A DNA stretch of 64,000 nucleotides from Exophiala sp. HKRS030. Its lineage: Eukaryota; Ascomycota; Eurotiomycetes; Chaetothyriales; Herpotrichiellaceae. Shown one piece after another: positions 12,669-26,507 of this stretch (position 1 is the first letter of the stretch; the number at the start of each line of letters is the position of its first letter). The stretch covers positions 5,642,001 to 5,706,000 of the forward strand of contig JAHWDD010000002.1 in assembly GCA_023897205.1 (NCBI GenBank), read 5' to 3'. The notes beneath the pieces are model-generated. The model had not been told where the DNA came from. It saw only the letters and a list, made by a program, of their open reading frames with translations, and did no database searches. Position numbers and translations under genes: made by a program.

Positions 12669-15600
12669 TTAATCAAAAGATGAGGCGACGGTGGCGGCCG
12701 CGTATTAGGGCAGTGGGGGGCAAAGGAGGAAGGGCAACGCCTATGGCAAGCAATGGCAATGGTAATGGCATTCAATAATAATTGCAACACAAAGGACGGA
12801 GCGTACGTAGGGTAGGGACCTGGGGCCGAGTGGGGGCGAATGCTGGGTGTTGGATGTTTGAACTTGGAACTTGGCTTGCAGTGCCTGGCCTGCCTGGCTG
12901 TGGCTTGGATACCCGCGGTCCATTCTAACGAGCTACGTAGCCGCGACGAATGCCTTCTAGGTACTGTTTGTACCTATTTAGTTAGGTACTTAGGGGAAGA
13001 TAAGCAGGTTGTGGTTACCTCTTTCCAGTGGCTACGCCTAGGCGGTGCCCGTAGGCGACAGGTTTTCCTTACATTAATCACAATACAGTGAGGCAATTGG
13101 GAACTTGCTTGATTTGGTACACATATCCTGCCTGTACATTACTTACACAAAGATCTACATACTACAAGTCTTTCCACGGCTCGTGGCCCCTTCCAGGAGA
13201 CAAAAATTTGCACCTCCTCGAGACGAGCAAGTGCTTTCTACCCTCGGCCACAGTTACGAGACAAGGTGGGAAGAAAGGAAAGACTTCGGCTTCGTCTTCG
13301 TGATCGTCTTCGTCTTCGGGCCAAGGGCACAGGGCAAGGAGCAAAGGGCGACGCATTACGTGTGTGAGTTTTTTGTTATTGTTACTCTTGCTTGTTGATC
13401 GCTGTCGACTCGACGACCCGGCTCATGAGTCGGGATCGAGCAAAGTTTTTACTTTTCTAGGCGGTAAGCTTCCAAGCTTGACTCTTAGAGTCATTCCCCA
13501 TGACTCACTTACTCGTGCATGTCCATTTTCCACCCAACGGTCAAAAAAACTCTACTCACCAAGGTTTCAACTGGTCAATTCAGCTCAATCGCCGACTGTC
13601 TCATTCGTCAGACTTTCGGCCAATGTCGCCTTCCCCAGAGACTTGCGAACTCCAACAAATGGAAAAAACTTTTGGGACTTGGCAATACTCTTCTCGTCGC
13701 CTGGTCGAATGGAACGGTTTTCTTGCCTCATATATTTGCCACCGTTTGCCTCATACCATGATGTTCAAGTGACGTCGACTATCTACATCAGAAGGGAAGA
13801 TTGTTCCGTGTTTGTTGTTTGGTATCGGTTGTGAACAAGGATGCTCAACAGTGCCAGGTCAACCTACCAGGGTAGATCATACGTGATGATGCTCAATGTC
13901 CTAGCAACGCGTCATTCGGTCAAAGCCAACGATGAACAAACGGAGATGCAAGTGCGACACACACGGACATCGGTTCCGTCGCCGTATTCACAGCGATTGA
14001 TCGGCGCTAGGCGCTAGGTTTTTCCCCAAATGAACGCTTGACATCCGACCAAGGATTTCAAACGTCGTCAACCATGACCATAAAGTTACGACGTGGCTTT
14101 CAATCTCGTATATGACCTCCGCGACGAGTAGAAAATGTCTTTGAAGTTTGCAGAGTTTCGAAAATCCTGGTTCGACTATGTCAGTGGGACTGACCACTCA
14201 CCGACAAGGCAATTGACTGTTGAGTTTACCTCGAGCTTCCTGTCGTGCGGCTCGGGGATTGAAATCGGTGGTTGAATTTCCGCCAAAACTTCGCGGCAAC
14301 TTTCTCCATTTCGGAACCTGCCCACCGGCGGGCCAGTCTTTCGCCGGCTAAGCCATGGGGAAAGTTACACCGTTGACTAGTAGTGGTGAAGTAGTAGTGA
14401 AGTAGTACCTGGGTCACCGCCACGGATAATATGGATAACAAAGTATTTCATTTTACCCTCGAGTGTGGCACATTTTTGTTTGTTTTTTCCGTCCACGGTT
14501 GATATTGTTGAGGATGTGAATACCATATCAAGAATAGGGGTGTTGCACTTCTAAGAATGTACAGTAGTGGTAGCCTGAGAGTCTTGTTGCCTCACTACTG
14601 TATGTACGTCTGTACGAAGTAGACACTACCGGTGAAAGAACATGTGCTCGAGTACCTAGGAGTTGGGTACCTAGTCATTTCGGTATCGCAGTTCACCGAG
14701 ATTCCACAGCAATAAGGCCGGTCAAATGGAGTGGGATGGCACACAAATCCTGCGATCCACCGAAGGTCTTCCTGGTAATACCCGCTAACCCATGATACGC
14801 CCGTTTGCTTTGTTCTGTTTTCTTTGGCCCTTGTTTTCTCTCTTGCGGTTAAAGGGGAGGTGTGGGAGGGGGTGCCCTTGGGGGAAACTTCCAGCCGTTC
14901 AGAGTTCTGACCATGGGTGAGAAAGAGAGGTGGGGGTGCCCAACACGGACCGAAAGGTGGATTGCGCACATGGCAGATGCACGATGAAGGAGGAGTAGTC
15001 AAGGATGAAAAGGATGAAAAGGATGGATGGAAGTGGGGTGGCACTTGACGGTGTGTGCCTCTTTCGGGGCAATGTATGCCGACCGCCTGCTGAGTGACAA
15101 TCTTCACGTGCATTCGAACCGACTCGATCCTGGGGAGTTCTTGTGCATGTGACATTGAGAGCTCAGTCACATGCTGATCACGTGATTCTAATTAGTTTCT
15201 GTTTGCCCGATTTACGGATTATCCATTCTCCGCCATCCATAGTTCAAGGGCACGTAGGGGATTCCTCGGCCATGGTGGTGGTTCTCTACCTACTCCGTAC
15301 CCACACTCTCTACTGTTCCACCTACTCGGTAGAGAGGGAGACACGCCATCCATCGACTTCGCCTCCATACCATACTCCGTACAAAGCACTTCTAAATCCT
15401 CGTCAGCATTCTAGAAAACTCTGGTCGGTCCACCCTACAGATCCTTAATGATACCCTGTGGCGGCAATAAAGAATAAGCTCGATCTGATGCCCTCCCAGA
15501 AACATAGCACATGCGATTTGAGAAAGGTTTTGCACCCAGCCCCTTTGAGGAAGGTACTCGCAGTCATGAATAGCCTTGAGACACCGCGTCAGCTTGCCTT

Positions 15601-17977
15601 CAATTTCAATTACCTTTCTCGATGCAATGTAAACAAGTGGCGCAGAAGTGTCACTGTCGCCGGAGCCCCGACTGCTTTGGGAAACTACTCTATTTTCCTT
15701 TACTACCCACCTACTCCGTAGGCACTACTCAGACAACAAGGTCCCTGGGTTACCAATGCTCGGTAATAGGTCAAATACCCGACTCCATTCATTCGGGTGG
15801 CTGGCCATCTTGGGTGCTTGGTTACAGGGAGCAACTTCAATTTATTGATGCTCAGGCCATATGCTTGCCGTATTGGCTCTCCTCTGAGCCCGAACCCGAA
15901 TCAGAGCTTGAACGCATGTCTTACGAGGTAGGAGACTGATCCGAACTTTGAGATCAGATCGCTTCGGATCTCCAAGTGGTCAGCCACTTACCTACTGTAC
16001 CGATCTTCGTATTCCGTAGTTAACACTCTGGGGTTATGACACGGACACTTGACACTTGACACTTGACGTCGTCTGAGCACCTCCGTACGCAGCTGCCATC
16101 CCAGCCTTGGCCTACTGATTCGACCTCGCACCGAACATGATCCATCCCACATGTCAACGTCAAACGTTTAAAATTTGACCTGTTGGCGGACAGCTATCGG
16201 ATCTGACAGTCCGCACATGCACGCCACTGTCAACTTGTCGCCTCCCGCCTTCCGTCGGGCGGATGCATTCACTCGTATCATGTACATGCCAATTCTGCCA
16301 GATCGCGAACAAGATTGAGCCATGACTGGAAATTGGTCTGCAACAGACAAGCTTGCGGGGAACCGGGGAAGACCAATGACAGTAACAGTTTGACATCTGT
16401 CTGCTGTTCTGCAAATGTTAGCATGGACCATGGATGGCTGCGATTTCGAATGGCATGCGCCGTTGACGCTCGTTGCATCGCCTGCCTCCCTACCTGACTC
16501 GATCGCACTCGTTGTCGACAACTTTTGACGACCTCCCACTCATTGATGTGTTGAACCTGTGCAGTTCGCATTGACAAGCAGTGCACCACTACTTACACCG
16601 CTCTCAGATGTCGCCGCAGGAGAGACAGATTAGAAGAGATCATCCGCAGTAAGATGTGGCGATCGAACATGGCACATGTCTTGTTGCTGGACGCGACTTT
16701 GCCTTGACTCTGTCCCTCAACAGGTCGGTCAATTTCGTGTACTTTCGTATATGCAATGCATTGCAGATCTTTTCAATTTGCACTTCGGAATCTTCACCCG
16801 CTCTCCACGCAGATAGAGGCTGAGTGTCCGACTTCATTTTGGGAGATTGGAGTGGCAACACTTGCTCCAAAAAGGCGACAGCCAGGTACACGAACAGCAA
16901 CGGCCATCCGTTTGAAGGACGTCAACTATTCTGAGTTCGTTGCGCGCTCGTCCTCAGCTGGTGTTCATTGATGACGCGCAGGGACACACCGCGTTTCCCC
17001 ACATGATTACAGCTTGCCGCTCGAGAAGAGAATCAGATGTACGGTGAAGACTTGTTTGTTCTGCAATGAACGAGTTTGTTCATTCTGACAGACAGTAAGA
17101 AGCCACTCCATCAACATGTATCGCCCACGCATCGACACATCGTGTACACATCAGAGACTCTGCGGATCGCGTCACACCGCATATGCATCCTCCATCGTAA
17201 CTTACATCTTCCAACGCCTGTGATACAAAAAAAGCCTCGATTTCCAGCGCATGAGCCGGACCCCAGCACCTGTACGCCTATGCTCATTCCACCAGTAGCA
17301 ACACAATTTGCAGTACATGCCGAAGAACCACTTCGTAGTTCAAAACAGCCAATGGATTCAAGCCATCGCTAGGATACCCACATCAACCTGGCCACGATGT
17401 TCTTCCTCACTGACCCGGTCTAGACGATATCACGTGACATAAGACAAACACGCTCGCTGTTTTCAGCTCCAAATTGAAGCCAGTCGCGTCGGTACACTGC
17501 ATTTATTACGTCGGCAGCACACCATAGCCACGCAAGTAGTATTTGCTAAGTGGACCTGCAACTGGCCTCCGTGCATGCTACGTCCTCGCTTTGGTCAACA
17601 CATCGATAATAGTCGAATAGTCACGGTCGGATTCTTCAGATCCATACCTAGTTAGCGCCCCGTGCCATCTATTCCCCTTCCCCCCGAAAAAACACCCCGA
17701 GGGAGGATAGCTTTTGATCGAAAAAAAGAGTGCTGTCAAGGCCCAGGTTTATGGAGGAATACAGGTAATGCGGTAGATATGGAGCACCAGAGTGGGCAGG
17801 ACAGGCTTGAGATTGTGGTGGTGCAAGTCCCCAGATTCCTACAAGGCTAGAACGCTTCAGGGTATGAATGCACGTATGAACATGATTGTCATTATAGATA
17901 TATATATATGCATGGAAGGAACAGTATTCGTATTCATCAACCCGGAGTCTTGTCACGGTCTACTTGTCTTCTTCTCG
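12193..17977. other. Gene-poor intergenic region
   Basis: No frame gives a protein I can support. The longest frame (14595-15170, minus) is proline/serine-rich without domains. Simple repeats include GGCA (about 12367-12385), GACA (about 12636-12665), CTTCGT (about 13275-13315), AGGATGAAA (about 15000-15030) and ACTTGAC (about 16043-16070). TACGGAGTA-type motifs are frequent (12305-12317, 15291-15300, 15373-15382, 15712-15720). A 43-bp hairpin with TA at both ends lies at 14560-14602. Confidence 0.5.
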
Positions 17978-19009
17978 TCATGCCGATCCCTTGATGACTA
18001 CGACGGCCGCACCTGGGAGATGCTCCTGAGACTGGCTGGCAGCAGCAGCGCAGCCTGAGAAGCTGGTGTAAAGGTTATCTCTCCTTTTCATCACGTGGGT
18101 TGTGGGAATGGTCGAGGGCGGGCTCGTCTTCAGACGTCCAGCACTTCGGTCATGGATGCCATGGGGCCGAGTGGTTGCTTGGTCGGGAAGCGGTCCTCCA
18201 GCCGGATTAATGAACCCAATCTTTTGCATCGTCAAAGGCTTCAATCTCGGTGTTGACGTGAGTGTGGGGTATAGTTGCTGAACAGCCGTATCGACACCAA
18301 TAGCCACGGTCGGAGAGAACATAAATTCGAAGCGCGGGACCATTTGGCAAAGAGAGAAGAAGAATTCGAGACAGGGGTGGAGATATCGCTTGCTTGTGCC
18401 TGGGCGGAACGGGTTGTTGCATATCCTCCGGGAAGAGCGGTTGCGGCGAATTCGACAGGAGATCGTCCACCAAGTCGTTAGGGCCTGTGGACCAAGAATT
18501 GCTTTGCTCATCCGAGTCTCTTACTTTTCAGTGCTTGGTCATCGGGATATCTGAAGTCCTGGTCCATGACTGGAGGCTTGGAAGCTTGGGAATTGGCGTG
18601 CATATCCATCTAACAAGTCAAATCCCTACTCTATCATTTTTCGTACAGCCATGTTAGGAAGCTCGTCTTTCTGATCCAAGACTGCCAGATCACATGCTCG
18701 AAGAAGATCCTCATTATCCTTCCATATAGCATAGTTTGTCCAAGGGCTTTTTCCACGCCGACCTTCGGTTCAAACACGGGCAAGGTACTCCTCTGCCGTT
18801 GGCTGAAGGTGTGTGTTGATTGAAGGGTTAGGGGAGGCAGGGAGAGACGGAATGTTAGGAATGTGGTTTAGGCATACAGTGGATTTGGATGTGGTCCTGA
18901 ATGAGTCTTTGACGGAAGCCCCGCTCGAGGTACCCTTCGTCGGATTAAGGGGAGCAGCCTTGTGGGAGTAAACCACTTGTCTTACCACAGAGATTCTCAA
19001 GACGTTCAA
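17978..19009 (-). pseudogene. Possible decayed or multi-exon hypothetical gene (tentative)
   Basis: One minus-strand frame is protein-like over about 1 kb but is interrupted by stops. The upstream part reads ...PTAEEYLARV, then TGA at 18772-18770, then 47 open codons including SPWTNYAIWKDNEDLLRACD, then TAG at 18628-18626, then GFDLLDGYARQFPSF, then another stop. The same frame reopens as a 178-codon ORF (18511-17978) ending GAAVVVIKGSA. A different frame offers an exon starting at 18609 (MDMHANSQASKPPV) with a donor at 18524 and an acceptor before 18484. The two readings conflict. I recognise no family. It may be an intron-rich gene I cannot resolve or a relic with nonsense mutations. Confidence 0.35.
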
Positions 19010-20177
19010 AATGTATCGAGATTTCCGAGGCGGATAAGGTCAATTTATCAGGGAATTGAGATTTTCACATGGGATAGCACGCCCACGATACATACAGGAT
19101 TCCAACGAAATAGGGAAGTGTGAACACGACCTGATCCACGCCCAATGGTCCTTGTCGCTACCCTCAGCATCAGGCATGATTGGCAATCTTCAAAATGTTG
19201 AAGTGGTTTGCGAATGAAGCTGGAAAGGGGGATTCCAGCCTTGCAAGTTAGCGACAAATCCGTGATCTAGCTCACCTGCCATACCGATTACACACTTTGC
19301 CGAAGGAAAGGGAATCACACCCCTCCGACACTCATGGCACTTCAAGGCTGCTCCAGAATACCCTCAAGGGGCAAAGAAGCCGAAGAATATCCGGAAACGT
19401 GGGCCGGTGAGACCAAGATCAGCAAGACGAAGGCAAAGAATGAGAGTAGGCAATCGTGCGGTTGACCATTATTTGGCGGTTTAGTTGTGTGAAAAAGAAA
19501 GCGAGTCATCGACGTTGAAAAGAACTCTAGCTCCGCTATTATGGTTCATGGTGATGGTTCAAATTGAAAGCTCCACCAGTGCGGAGAGGAATGAGGCTTG
19601 GTTCGAGTGTACCAAAGATATTGATGTCGATCACCACGGTTGATCCCGAACGGGCAGCCAAAGGGAGCCAGGAGTCGGTACCAGAAAAAGAAAAGTTCTC
19701 CTTTGTCCTGATGGCAGTAAGCATTGCGGGTTGATGTTAAGTGCTATCACCTTTGTTCACGCTTCCTTCACACGAAAATCCGCCTGACAACAATCTGTGA
19801 AGCCCATCGCTGGACCTATGCTGTTTTCGTCCGCGGCTCGCTTTACAAGTTGTCACTGAGGTGAATTTCGCGAGTGAGTTGAACGAGCAACAGGTTCCGG
19901 AAAGCGAGAGAAGTGATGATGTCGTTGCCTGGGATCCTGGATTTTTCTGCCCACACCTACAGCCGCCGAGACATTTCATTTGTTTGGGACCAACGTTGCA
20001 CACGCTTTTTGTGTATCTTTTGATGAAACCCCGTGATTCAACTTGGAGTCCGCTCACAGGTCTTTTCAGCGACGTTCTTGTTCAGCAGTTCATCTTATCG
20101 TCACGCCCAAAGACAATTCTCCTTTGACAGCCTTTCCATCCTCTTATCGTTGTCATCTGATACCTTCCTTTCTAGTC
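19010..20177. other. Intergenic / upstream of the 2EXR-like gene
   Basis: No supported gene. A 61-codon minus-strand ORF at 19539-19724 has protein-like composition but no recognisable domain and no visible continuation. Confidence 0.45.
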
Positions 20178-21481
20178 ATGGCATCTCAGAACTGGTGGGA
20201 CAATGACGAAGGATCCGCATCTCCAACACCCAGCAACGGCTCAGCAGACAGTGAGCAAATCCCTTGGGGTCTGACTACTCCAGAGTATCACTTTGAAAGG
20301 GACCTCACCTGGGGTGATCCTCAAGCACGAACCGATTTCCCAAAGGCTATCGAACCGCACTTTTGGTATAGATTCCCACCGATCGAGGCTGGCCCACCCA
20401 AACCCTTCGAAAGTACTCGTCTTGGCCAGCTTCCTTTTGAAGTTCGCCAGATCATCTGGAAAATGCTCATCCAACCTGAGCTCTCCCATACTTGCGACCT
20501 TCTGAGGGCGCAGCGCCAATCATTCTCCGGTCCTTGGTACGCGCCTGATAGTGTCCCGAAAAAACATGTTGCTTATCTCCTCCGGGGTATGCAAAATCTG
20601 TTGGGCGTCTGTCAAGAAATGCGACTGTCGATGATGGAGATGGTCATGGCATCGACCACATATCTTTGTTCCAGGAGCGATAGGTTTTCGTCCATTGTGT
20701 TTGACTTCAGATCCCACGGCCACCTCAAGTCTCTCCGCAAGCTGCAGCTTGGCATGCACACTTTGACAAATACTCGACCTGAAGCGAAATTTCCGAGTCT
20801 TCTCAGAGCCTTTTGCAACGAACTGCCCAGCCTTGAATCTGTCGAACTCTATACCCAATTCGAGTCTTTTAGGCGTCCCTCGCTAGCATACATTCTGCAA
20901 GATGGTGCGGAGCTAGTGGCTCGACACAAGCGAGCGGCTCGAGCAGTGTTGCGTTTCGCAGCCTTTCTTGTTCTTCGCCATCCAAACCTGGATCTGATCA
21001 CCATGCCTGCCCAGTCCTTTCCGAACATCGCCAAATGGCAAGACACAACATGTGTTTTGGTCCGAGTCGTTTCACAGAGCTCTCACCTGAAACAAGATCA
21101 TGATGATAAGGTATTACCGGCTTTGACACTATTTTATGCTCATTGTTGACTCATAAGCAGGATCGCATCATGAATGCAACAAAACTCCGACGGCATTTGT
21201 GGAACGAGATCATCGAGATGAATCTTGAGGACTTCGTGATTGACGACAAGAGCACATCCTCCGAAGTACCCGAGAACCCGTCTTGCTTTCACAGAGTTGA
21301 TCGTGAGGGATACAAATCCAGTAATTGGAATGGCCGTCTGGTCAAGAGGCTTCCAGTTGATGTTCTGATCAAGAAGGCACGCAAGCACCATTCAAATGTT
21401 ACAAGATCCTTGGCTCGAGTTCAAGCCCAAGTTCAGCCCTGGGATGATGCGGAACCCACAAACTGGAATCAACAGTGGTAG
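20178..21481 (+). CDS. 2EXR/F-box-like domain protein, function unknown
   Basis: Exons 20178-21110 and 21161-21481 are separated by a 50-nt intron (GTATTA...GCAG, phase 0), giving 417 aa. The start is the first ATG in good context, before MASQNWWDNDEG. At about residues 78-110 the segment LGQLPFEVRQIIWKMLIQPE matches the core pattern (LPxExRxxIW) of 2EXR/F-box-like domains that are expanded in filamentous fungi. The middle carries helical and leucine-rich segments (LRKLQLGMH, LPSLESVELY) typical of these proteins, and the C-terminus is basic and acidic without motifs. Members usually have no assigned function; a role as an SCF substrate adaptor would be inference. Confidence 0.8.
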
Positions 21482-21979
21482 AACGATGAGAAGAACCGCT
21501 TACCGTTATTTGTTGGTGGCGTCGCAGGTGGCTATCCGTTGTGAAATCAATGGGATCAGGAAATTGGGTGGCTTTGTTGGTCTTTGCGTGTGTGTGCATG
21601 TCGCCGGCCTGAATTCCGCGTTGCCTGCGATCATGAGTAGGCGATAAATTCTTGGCTCATAGGAGTCTGTGAGGGAAAATTTCCTAGTTTTTTGTATGAT
21701 ACCCAGAAAAGATATGTGAGAGTAGATACCCGGTCTTTCCTTAGATTGATATTGGAGACAGAAATTGAGGCGTACGGAGTAGAGTTAGTTAGGGGCTGCT
21801 GCTGTTTTCTAATTGGCCAGCCTTGTAACCAATGGGAAACGCATATGGGAGGCACCTGCAAGGCTGAAAGGTTTGTCAATTTATGGCCTGGCAAATTTAG
21901 TATTGCATCCGCTTGAGACACCACATTCCACTCATGACTTCTCTTTCGTTGCTGTGACATTGTGATCTCCCATGAGACC
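21482..21979. other. Intergenic, upstream of TRM12
   Basis: Non-coding. It contains one TACGGAGTA motif (about 21773-21781). No other element was identified. Confidence 0.5.
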
Positions 21980-23371
21980 ATGTCTAAACCAACCGACGAA
22001 GACACCAAGTCTTCAAAAAGAACAAAGTCTCGGAAAGGAGCGTCCAAGATCCAAGCAAATCATCTCCGCAAAGGTATCATTTCGTTCTGTGAGAAACGCA
22101 ATGTCAGAATTCACCATGAAAATCAAGCTTCTGATGAGTTGGGGACGCCTCTCTTGCTGCAAGACTTGCCAAAAAGATTTACGTCTTATCCGCCACTGCT
22201 ATTATTGCCATTCAATTTTCCGACCCATACGGCGCCATGGACACGGTTCTACACTTCCCTCGATGACACAGATAAGGCAGAGCTGTGGCGATCGATTGTC
22301 GAGGATGGGTTCTCGGGCAGAATGATCACTCATGTTGCGATTAATGCGCCGATTGCGGCTGAAGATCTCACTCATTCCAATGGATCTGTGATTGACGAGA
22401 CGGAAAGCAGCATTAGAAAGGAAAATGTGATGAGAAGTCCTTCGGGACTTGTGCCAGTCTATGGAGATTGGGGTCGTGAATCAGATAGGAGAGTGCAAGA
22501 CTGCAGCAGTAACGCAGCCGGGTTTCAGCAGGCTTTCTGGATCTCGACCTCTCAGCACAAAGGGATTACGCAGTATTGGGCCCCACTACATACTATGTTT
22601 AGTCGTGGCAATATCTCCGAGAAAGCCAGGATCATGGGTATTGACACAGGATCTCAGCAGATACAGTCACCATTTCATGGACTGGCCGAACCAGAGCTTG
22701 GGGAAGACGTGAAGCATATTGACGTGGTCGACTTCTATGTGGGGATAGGGTATTTTGCTTTTAGTTATTTGCATCGAGGCGTCAGGAGAATTTTCGGCTG
22801 GGATATAAATCCGTGGAGTATCGAAGGGCTGAGGAGAGGGTGCGCAGCGAATGGATGGGCTTGTATTGTAGTTGAAATTGACGACGAGGGGAACTTGGCT
22901 GGCATGACGATAAGAGAATTGGTTCACAAGATTACTGAGCATGACAGAGAGGATTATCGGAGGCAAGTGAGATGCGTGGCCTTCTTGGGAGACAATAAAT
23001 GGGCTCCTAAAGTCCTGATTGAGATTGATCAGGCGTTGGCTGATGAACACCATGGCAGTGAGGCATTAAGGCTGAATGTTCGGCATGCAAATTTGGGTCT
23101 CTTACCTTCATCAAAAGACAGCTGGAAGCACGCAATTGACGTTCTTGTGAGGAGTAAGAGGAGCGGGACGACAGCCTGGCTGCATGTGCATGAGAATTCG
23201 GACGTCAGTCAAATTGAGGAGAAAAAGCAAGGCATAGTCAATGCTATTGAGGGGTTTCGCCATGCAGACGGGGACATTGACGTTTCTTGCATTCACATCG
23301 AGCATGTCAAGACATATGCGCCAGGTGTTATGCATTGTGTCTTTGATATTCAGCTGAAGCCCCGAGGCTGA
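21980..23371 (+). CDS. TRM12: tRNA wybutosine-synthesizing protein 2 (Trm12/TYW2)
   Basis: A single exon of 463 aa; the ATG at 21980 is the first in-frame ATG. The family transfers the 3-amino-3-carboxypropyl group of S-adenosylmethionine to the tricyclic base at position 37 of tRNA-Phe, the second committed step of wybutosine synthesis. The Rossmann-type SAM site appears at about 245-285 as VDFYVGIGYFAFSYL followed by FGWDINPWSIEGLRRG. The family hallmark NVRHANLGLLPSS lies at about 355-367. The usual motif I Ala is Val here (YVGIGYF). The N-terminal basic segment (SSKRTKSRKGASK) could bind RNA. The gene converges on SSP120, with only 80 nt between stop codons. Confidence 0.93.
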   Translation: MSKPTDEDTKSSKRTKSRKGASKIQANHLRKGIISFCEKRNVRIHHENQASDELGTPLLLQDLPKRFTSYPPLLLLPFNFPTHTAPWTRFYTSLDDTDKAELWRSIVEDGFSGRMITHVAINAPIAAEDLTHSNGSVIDETESSIRKENVMRSPSGLVPVYGDWGRESDRRVQDCSSNAAGFQQAFWISTSQHKGITQYWAPLHTMFSRGNISEKARIMGIDTGSQQIQSPFHGLAEPELGEDVKHIDVVDFYVGIGYFAFSYLHRGVRRIFGWDINPWSIEGLRRGCAANGWACIVVEIDDEGNLAGMTIRELVHKITEHDREDYRRQVRCVAFLGDNKWAPKVLIEIDQALADEHHGSEALRLNVRHANLGLLPSSKDSWKHAIDVLVRSKRSGTTAWLHVHENSDVSQIEEKKQGIVNAIEGFRHADGDIDVSCIHIEHVKTYAPGVMHCVFDIQLKPRG

Positions 23372-23451
23372 ATTTTCGAAAGAAGTTTGTCCTTTTTCTT
23401 CTAACCTTGTAATAGTACATTGTGCGTCATTAATAATGGCAAACTCACTCA

Positions 23452-24110
23452 TCATGACTGTCTCCTGAATTTCAATGGGATATTCTTCTCAACAATATGG
23501 TGTTGTTGCTCCATGAGCACTCGATATTCTTCGTCTTCGCGCAGATCGTGTTTTCTGAAATGTTCAATGTCTTCTGGATGTATCAGATCTTCCTCCTTTG
23601 TATTTTCATCGTGAAACTTTTCGAAATGATGGATTTCATATTCATATTCATCGTCGCCATGATGGCCTGGACCCATTTGAGAATCAGGAAGCTTTTTACC
23701 CGCTCGAATGCCATCCAACCAAGCATCACGCTTTATCAGGCCGGAGCCTGAGGGATCGAAAATCTTGAAGACGTTGAGCACGTGTTGATCCTTCTTATCC
23801 GCAGAGGTTGAACGTAGCGATTCGTCGTCCAGGCCATATGTTCTTCGGACTTCATCCGGTGTCCACACACCGTCATTGTTGAAATCGTGGAGAGAAAAGA
23901 ACGAGGATGGATCGAAATTGGATATATCTGTAGCAAAATATCAGCCTCTGCACCACAAGACGGATGGTCTAGATGTTGCAGCGTACGATGTTCTTCTTGC
24001 ATGTGGTAAAGAGCCCAATCCTCAGCAGGGTTGGCTAAGTCTTCTTGTGAATGAGATCCATGAGCAGCAACGATGGACGTTAAAGTAGCCAGAGCGACAA
24101 ATACATGCAT
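23452..24110 (-). CDS. SSP120: EF-hand secretory-pathway protein, Ssp120-like
   Basis: Exons 24110-23987 and 23927-23452 are joined across a 59-nt intron (GTACGC...ACAG) and encode 199 aa. The first 17 or so residues (MHVFVALATLTSIVAAHG) are a signal peptide. The first EF-hand is canonical, with loop DFNNDGVWTPDE. The second (FDPSGSGLIKRDAW) has Ala at loop position 12, with Asp one residue earlier, so its calcium binding is doubtful. The His/Glu-rich C-terminal block (GPGHHGDDEYEYEIHHFEK, ENTKEEDLIHPEDIEHFRK) is the conserved signature of the ascomycete family related to yeast Ssp120 and animal nucleobindin-like proteins. It likely acts as a Golgi/secretory lumen cofactor. No HDEL-type retention signal is present. 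Confidence 0.9.
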
Positions 24111-24738
24111 CGTTGCGATTACACAAAATTGTGTGTTACCGCAGGGTGTCACTGGAGAAAGAGGAAGATGTTGACCTAATTGATTGTTGTGACTTAAATG
24201 GGGCTAACTAGAAAAAGAAGTCCAAAACTGCAGCCATCAACTCGTATATTCCTTCCTCGAGGTGCTCAAGCTAACTGGTTCACTCGCGACATACTCTCTC
24301 ATTGATCCTGCAAAGACTTGCGTCCGTCAAAATCTCACAGTGTATACTGGTATATTCTCATAATGAACCTTATAATGGTACACTATAGGAATATTAATAC
24401 CAGGCAAAAATCTATCAGAGTATAGTAAGAGTTCGGGTTAGGATGTCTTTGGAAGGGTACGTAACACTGCAGGAACAGGCTATACATAATTACGGATCAG
24501 TGGACGTTTCGACTGTCTTCTTGAAGACGGTCACAGTGCATTTTAATGTTGGTAAATGGCGAGCTGCAAACAGGAACACTTTTCCAACGAGGCTTTTGCA
24601 ACGCTCAAAGGTTCCCTGTACCGCACCGTAGGTGATTTGCCAGAGGTCGGCAGTGATTCCCTGTACAAAAACTGCGTCACTTCGATGTCATTTTTTTTTA
24701 GGAAATCAATTCTGACTGTTCAAGTCAAGGGATTAAAA
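24111..24738. promoter_or_regulatory. Divergent intergenic region between SSP120 and LYS1
   Basis: A 628-nt region between two divergent starts must hold both promoters. About 24345-24420 is AT-rich with an imperfect inverted repeat (CTGGTATATTC ... GAATATTAATACCAG). I looked for a Gcn4/CpcA-type TGACTCA site expected for a lysine gene and did not find an exact one. Confidence 0.5.

Positions 24739-26507
<1,769 letters not shown>

Noticed and set aside
14595..15170. 191-codon minus-strand ORF
   Set aside because: Proline/serine-rich without domain, splice context or recognisable homologue pattern; opposite-strand ORFs overlap it.
24111..24738. Gcn4/CpcA control site for LYS1
   Set aside because: No exact TGACTCA found between SSP120 and LYS1, only partial matches.
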